Source: Planctomycetota bacterium (lineage in GTDB: Bacteria > Planctomycetota > Phycisphaerae > WQYP01). From it: a DNA stretch of 19,277 nt. The notes beneath the pieces were generated by a model that searched no databases, was not told the DNA's origin, and saw only the letters and a program-made list of their open reading frames with translations. How positions within the stretch are numbered: position 1 is the stretch's first letter; every line of letters begins with the position of its first letter. Where the stretch lies: positions 1-19,277 of the forward strand of contig JAKBAC010000049.1 in NCBI GenBank assembly GCA_021809365.1, written 5' to 3'. Shown one piece after another: positions 15,941 to 19,277 of this stretch. The position numbers and the translations under genes were made by a program.

Positions 15941-17515
15941 ATGATCGTACACGCCACGGATACGCCGGCACCGCGGGAAGGCAAGGATGTTGAGCGTGTC
16001 GTGGCGATGAACTGCGCGGACCGCCGACGGCATCGTCGGATTTCCGTTGCCGGATGGTTGACATTTGTTTTGGCGGCACTGTTTTGCCTGGCCATTGTGT
16101 GGCCATTTGTGGTCGGTGCGGGGTGGGAACAGTTGCGACATCCTGTATTTGACTCCGACGACGGACATGCGGTGATCGTTTCACTTCTGTGCGCCGCCGC
16201 CGATGCGATACTGATGATTCTTCTGGCCACACCGTTATCCTGGATACTGGCGCGGCGGGAATTTCCGGGCAAAGTTCTGCTGGAGGCCCTGGCGCTGGTA
16301 CCGTTGTTGACTCCGCCGCTGGCCATGGGCATGTTACTGGCCAATGTGCTGGGGCCGGAGAGTATGTTGGGCCAACTCGCCGACCGTGTTGGCATTTCTG
16401 TTACCAACAGCATCCCGGCACTTATCATCGCCGGCTTTTACGCGGCGGCTCCATTTTATGTGTTCGGAGCCAAACTGGCCTTTGAATCCGTTCACCCCGG
16501 TTACGAAGAAATGGCGCGATTGCTTGGTAAATCCCGCATCGCAGCGTGGCTTGGCGTAACGCTGCCACTGGCGTTAGGCGGCTTGTTCTGGGCATTGGTG
16601 ATCGGCTGGCTGCGCGCGATGGGAGAATTCGGTGTTGCAATCATTATCGCGTATTTTCCGCATGGGATTCCCATTCAGATGTGGGTCAACCTGCAGGATT
16701 CCGGCCCTCACGCGGTCTATCCACTGCTCTGGATGCTGATTTTGCTGGCGATGCCCGTTCCGCTCCTGCTAAGCCTGCAGGTTCGCCGCGGATGGAAAGA
16801 TTGGTATGGAGTGGTTGGCGGGTTGGCCACTATTCTGTGTTCCTTCACGGCACCGAAAGCCGAGGACTTGGATAAATATCAGGCGGCCTCCGGACATGCA
16901 CAGCCTGTATCGCTACATATTCATACGCAGATTTCATCACCGGTAAGACTCCATGCGGATTTCACTGTACGCGGGATCACCGCGCTGACCGGACCGACCG
17001 GTTCAGGCAAAACCACACTACTGCGCGCGATAGCCGGATTAATATCCAACAATCCCACGCCGGAGACTCAGAGCGCATTGGCCGGCCTACGTATTGGTTA
17101 TGCTCCGCAGCAGCCATTGTTATTTCCGCATTTAAGTGCCCTGCACAACGTTGCCTTCGGCATTCATAGCCCACTTCGCCAACGCCGCGCTATGGATAGT
17201 CTTCGACAATTGGGTCTTGAGCATCTGGCTGACAGAATGCCCGCATTGCTCTCAGCGGGTCAGGCCCAGTTGGTGTCCATAGCCCGCGCCGTGGCAAGTG
17301 AGCCGGATATTCTTCTTCTGGACGAACCAACCGCGGCCCTGGATTTCGAAACTTCCGATGCGCTACTGGTCGTTCTGCGTGATATTGCCCGTGCCAGGAA
17401 CATTCCAATTTTACTGGCCACCCATGACCGCGATGTCGCCCGCAGTGCCGACGTTTGGTATGGCATCCATAACGGCGGCTTATCCATTGCGGAAGTCCCC
17501 GTCCACCGCGTTTAG
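15941..17515 (+). CDS. modBC: Molybdate ABC transporter, fused permease and ATP-binding protein (ModB-ModC)
   Basis: A 524-residue protein. Residues about 35-290 are a ModB-type permease with about six membrane segments and a cytoplasmic coupling stretch EEMARLLGKSRIAAWLGVTLPLA. Residues about 325-515 are an ABC ATPase: Walker A GPTGSGKT (351-358), signature LSAGQ (437-441), Walker B with D461-E462 and switch histidine H495. It should form a homodimer that imports the oxyanion bound by ModA. ModC and WtpC usually continue past the ATPase with a TOBE/Mop oxyanion-binding domain; here only about 29 residues follow H495, so that domain is absent. The ATG at 15941 follows AAGGAG (15925-15930). 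The 3' end overlaps the convergent mobA by 36 bp. Confidence 0.92.
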   Translation: MIVHATDTPAPREGKDVERVVAMNCADRRRHRRISVAGWLTFVLAALFCLAIVWPFVVGAGWEQLRHPVFDSDDGHAVIVSLLCAAADAILMILLATPLSWILARREFPGKVLLEALALVPLLTPPLAMGMLLANVLGPESMLGQLADRVGISVTNSIPALIIAGFYAAAPFYVFGAKLAFESVHPGYEEMARLLGKSRIAAWLGVTLPLALGGLFWALVIGWLRAMGEFGVAIIIAYFPHGIPIQMWVNLQDSGPHAVYPLLWMLILLAMPVPLLLSLQVRRGWKDWYGVVGGLATILCSFTAPKAEDLDKYQAASGHAQPVSLHIHTQISSPVRLHADFTVRGITALTGPTGSGKTTLLRAIAGLISNNPTPETQSALAGLRIGYAPQQPLLFPHLSALHNVAFGIHSPLRQRRAMDSLRQLGLEHLADRMPALLSAGQAQLVSIARAVASEPDILLLDEPTAALDFETSDALLVVLRDIARARNIPILLATHDRDVARSADVWYGIHNGGLSIAEVPVHRV

Positions 17516-18076
17516 CCGATCCAATTCCAATCGGGTATTAATTTGCAGACCGCGATATTCCGGCGTCGGCATTTTAACGCGTTGCGCCGAAACCGATTCC
17601 AACAATCTCCAAAGGGCAAATTCACCGACGCGCATCTGAGAGTGGATGATCGGCAAGATTGATGCGTGATACAAGCCCGGCATCGGCTGCCAACGATCAT
17701 CATAATACGCAATTGCGCCGTATGCGTCACGCGGCGCGAACACAAGCGGTTCCAAAAATTCCGAAGGAAGAATCGCCCAATCGCATGCTATTACCATGAT
17801 CCATTGTGATGCACCCGCATGGCATAGGGCTGTTTCCAAGCCGCTGATCGGCCCATATCCCGGATGTGCATCAGCCAGTGTGGCAAGATCAAGATCGGCA
17901 TACTTGTCCGCCTCATCCGCGACCACCACAATAGAACTGCAGAAACGTTGAAGTACCGCGGCGATTCGGCTTATCAACGCCTGACCATGCAGTAAGGCTC
18001 TGGCCTTATCCGAACCGAAGCGCAAGCTCTTCCCACCGGCAAGAATGTATCCGCAAAGGGGCGACTTCTGTTCCAT
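17480..18076 (-). CDS. mobA: Molybdenum cofactor guanylyltransferase
   Basis: A 198-residue nucleotidyltransferase (E. coli MobA has 194) that joins GMP from GTP to Mo-molybdopterin to build the bis-MGD used by nitrate reductase. It shows the GTP-binding signature LAGGKSLRFGSDKA near the N-terminus and GPISGL in the middle. The metal-site motif reads ACDW, so the Asp is kept but the usual following residues (Met/Leu-Pro) differ. Its start overlaps the mog stop by one base (TAATG), a sign of translational coupling, and there is only a weak GAG-type Shine-Dalgarno. It is the last gene of the minus-strand Moco operon and overlaps the end of modBC on the other strand. Confidence 0.93.
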   Translation of the reverse strand: MEQKSPLCGYILAGGKSLRFGSDKARALLHGQALISRIAAVLQRFCSSIVVVADEADKYADLDLATLADAHPGYGPISGLETALCHAGASQWIMVIACDWAILPSEFLEPLVFAPRDAYGAIAYYDDRWQPMPGLYHASILPIIHSQMRVGEFALWRLLESVSAQRVKMPTPEYRGLQINTRLELDRLNAVDGDFRNG

Positions 18077-18594
18077 TATGATCGCTCTGAATCAGTGGAT
18101 TTATGGTGATCCGCGGCTTCACCAGATGCAACGGCCAGAGCGTGCGGAAGAATATCGGCGATCGCCTCCAAAAACTCCACCGCACCACGCGGCGATCCCG
18201 GCAGATTCAGTACCAGCGTGCGACCGATCAAGCCCGCCTCTCCGCGGCTCAAATACGCCTTGGGAGTTCTGGCCAGACAGCGTATTCGGGCCAGTTCGAT
18301 CAGTCCCGCCACACGCTTGTGCAAGAGCGGCAGCGTTGCCTCGGGCGTATGATCGCGCGGCGATAAGCCGGTGCCGCCGGTGGTTAAAATCAAGTGTGCC
18401 GCATCATTTCCAGAGGACCATTCCCGTAACTTCATCTGAATCGCGGAAATATCATCCGGCACGCACGAGGTCCAGGCTATCTGGGCACGAAGATGCGCCT
18501 TCACCGCCTCGGCCAAAGCAGGGCCGCTTCTATCTATGGCTTCACCGCGGCTGCAACGGTCGGAACATGTCAGAATCGCCACGCGCCAGATCAT
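18076..18594 (-). CDS. mog: Molybdopterin adenylyltransferase, MogA/MoaB family
   Basis: A 172-residue protein that activates molybdopterin by adenylylation before MoeA inserts molybdenum. Family motifs are clear: TCSDRCSRGEAIDRSGP (residues 9-25), the nucleotide/pterin-binding loop TTGGTGLSPRD (71-81) followed by TPEA, and LPGSPRGAVE near the C-terminus. Mog and MoaB cannot be separated with confidence by eye; the neighbouring moeA and mobA fit either. The ATG at 18594 has a strong GGAGGA Shine-Dalgarno inside the end of moaC, and start and moaC stop overlap as ATGA. The stop overlaps the mobA start as TAATG. Confidence 0.93.
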   Translation of the reverse strand: MIWRVAILTCSDRCSRGEAIDRSGPALAEAVKAHLRAQIAWTSCVPDDISAIQMKLREWSSGNDAAHLILTTGGTGLSPRDHTPEATLPLLHKRVAGLIELARIRCLARTPKAYLSRGEAGLIGRTLVLNLPGSPRGAVEFLEAIADILPHALAVASGEAADHHKSTDSERS

Positions 18595-19097
18595 GCCGTT
18601 TTCCTCCGATGCAGGCGATACTCACCGTGTGTGCCGCCGGTCTTCGCTGTTAATTGCACAGCGTCAATTCGGATGGCACGATCCAGCGCCTTGCCCATGT
18701 CATACACGGTCAACGCCGCCACGGTTGCCGCGGTCAACGCTTCCATCTCCACACCGGTTTTCCATGTTGCTTCCGCCGTTGCCTCAATTTCCACATTCCG
18801 ACCTTGCAATGCCACATGAACTTCAATATTGTCCAGGGGAACCGGATGACAAAGCGGGATCAAGTCGGCGGTCTTCTTGGCCGCCTGAATTCCCGCCAAT
18901 CGCGCCACCTCCAGCACCCGTCCTTTGCGGATTCCATTGACCCGGATGGCCGTGGCCAGCGCCGCATTGATATGCACCCTGGCCCGCGCGACAGCTTTAC
19001 GAGTGGTGATCGGCTTGGAGCCTACATCAACCATGACGGGCATATCATCGCGATCAATATGGGTCAACTTATGAATGGATCGTGTCGGTCTGGTCAT
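18591..19097 (-). CDS. moaC: Cyclic pyranopterin monophosphate synthase
   Basis: A 168-residue enzyme (family about 160) that, with MoaA, converts GTP to cyclic pyranopterin monophosphate, the first Moco step. Motifs present are MVDVGSKPITTRKAVA, AAKKTADLIPLCHP and VEMEALTAATVAALTVYDMGKA. The last contains the catalytic Asp and Lys; most homologues I recall read DMCKA where this one has Gly. The ATG at 19097 is chosen because GGAG (19104-19107 on the complement) lies 6 nt upstream; it overlaps the preceding moeA stop as ATGA. An in-frame ATG at 19109 would add four residues without a Shine-Dalgarno. No moaA is seen in the window. Confidence 0.96.
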   Translation of the reverse strand: MTRPTRSIHKLTHIDRDDMPVMVDVGSKPITTRKAVARARVHINAALATAIRVNGIRKGRVLEVARLAGIQAAKKTADLIPLCHPVPLDNIEVHVALQGRNVEIEATAEATWKTGVEMEALTAATVAALTVYDMGKALDRAIRIDAVQLTAKTGGTHGEYRLHRRKTA

Positions 19098-19277
19098 GCA
19101 ATACTCCATGGAATGAAAGGAAATGGGCCGCACCCACTTGCGAAAGGCGGCGTTTCAACGAAGCCGTCGGATATCGCCGCCGCCGAAATATCGCCTGAAC
19201 CGGCAGAATGAATCATCACGGCCTGGCCGTTTTCGCCCATACGCACAAGCGGATAGTTCCATTTCTCATGCGGTTTG
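19094..19277 (-). CDS. moeA: MoeA-like molybdopterin molybdenumtransferase, C-terminal end only
   Basis: An open minus-strand frame enters from the right edge and ends at a TGA at 19096-19094, giving 60 C-terminal residues. The segment RMGENGQAVMIHSAGSGDIS followed by AAAISDGFVE resembles the last domain (domain IV) of MoeA, where a 'GSG.I...A.ADGF' pattern precedes a short beta-rich tail. MoeA inserts molybdate into adenylylated molybdopterin, the step after Mog. Its stop overlaps the moaC start as ATGA, so it belongs to the same operon. Only the tail is visible and no active-site residue can be checked; the call rests on this short match and the operon context. Confidence 0.72.
   Translation of the reverse strand, partial: KPHEKWNYPLVRMGENGQAVMIHSAGSGDISAAAISDGFVETPPFASGCGPFPFIPWSIA

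Noticed and set aside
1..19277. CRISPR arrays, tRNA or rRNA genes, transposases and attachment sites
   Set aside because: No regularly spaced repeats, tRNA-like folds, rRNA segments or transposase/integrase motifs were seen by eye on either strand.

Overview
The window looks like part of a chromosome from a Gram-negative (diderm) bacterium. It encodes a signal-peptide-bearing outer-membrane porin and periplasmic binding-protein transport. The protein style and porin type would fit Planctomycetota or a relative, but that is a low-confidence inference; no rRNA or other taxonomic marker is present. Most genes have a clear Shine-Dalgarno sequence, and one uses a GTG start.

The theme is assimilatory nitrate reduction together with the molybdenum supply it needs. 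Region by region: (1) 1-191, minus strand, the N-terminal part of a MOSC-domain protein, then a 239-bp gap holding a large nested inverted repeat. (2) 431-2766, minus strand, an XRE-cupin regulator followed by an APC-family amino acid/polyamine permease, probably a separate unit. (3) 2947-3879, minus strand, a LysR regulator, divergent from the nitrate operon. (4) 4086-11669, plus strand, a NasS/NrtA-like nitrate-binding protein without a signal peptide, nirB, nirD, and a 1180-residue fusion of the nitrate reductase catalytic subunit with its own FAD/NAD(H)/[2Fe-2S] reductase. (5) 11670-12026, a 357-bp intergenic region with a promoter candidate and a possibly structured leader. (6) 12027-17515, plus strand, a porin, a NarK-type nitrate/nitrite transporter, a molybdate/tungstate-binding protein and a fused ModB-ModC transporter. 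(7) 17480-19277, minus strand and convergent, moeA (3' part only), moaC, mog and mobA, joined by ATGA, ATGA and TAATG stop/start overlaps.

As a working model, nitrate crosses the outer membrane through the porin and the inner membrane through the NarK-type carrier. It is reduced to nitrite by the fused Mo-enzyme and then to ammonium by NirBD. Molybdate enters through ModA and ModBC and is built into bis-MGD by MoaC, Mog, MoeA and MobA. The LysR protein and the NasS-like protein are the obvious candidates for control.

Nothing here is a wholly unknown system. The points most worth checking are the one-polypeptide nitrate reductase, the NasS-like protein without a visible NasT partner or ABC transporter, a 19-bp hairpin that holds the modA stop codon in its loop just before modBC, a ModC half without the usual C-terminal molybdate-binding domain, and the possible leader structures upstream of nasS and the porin.
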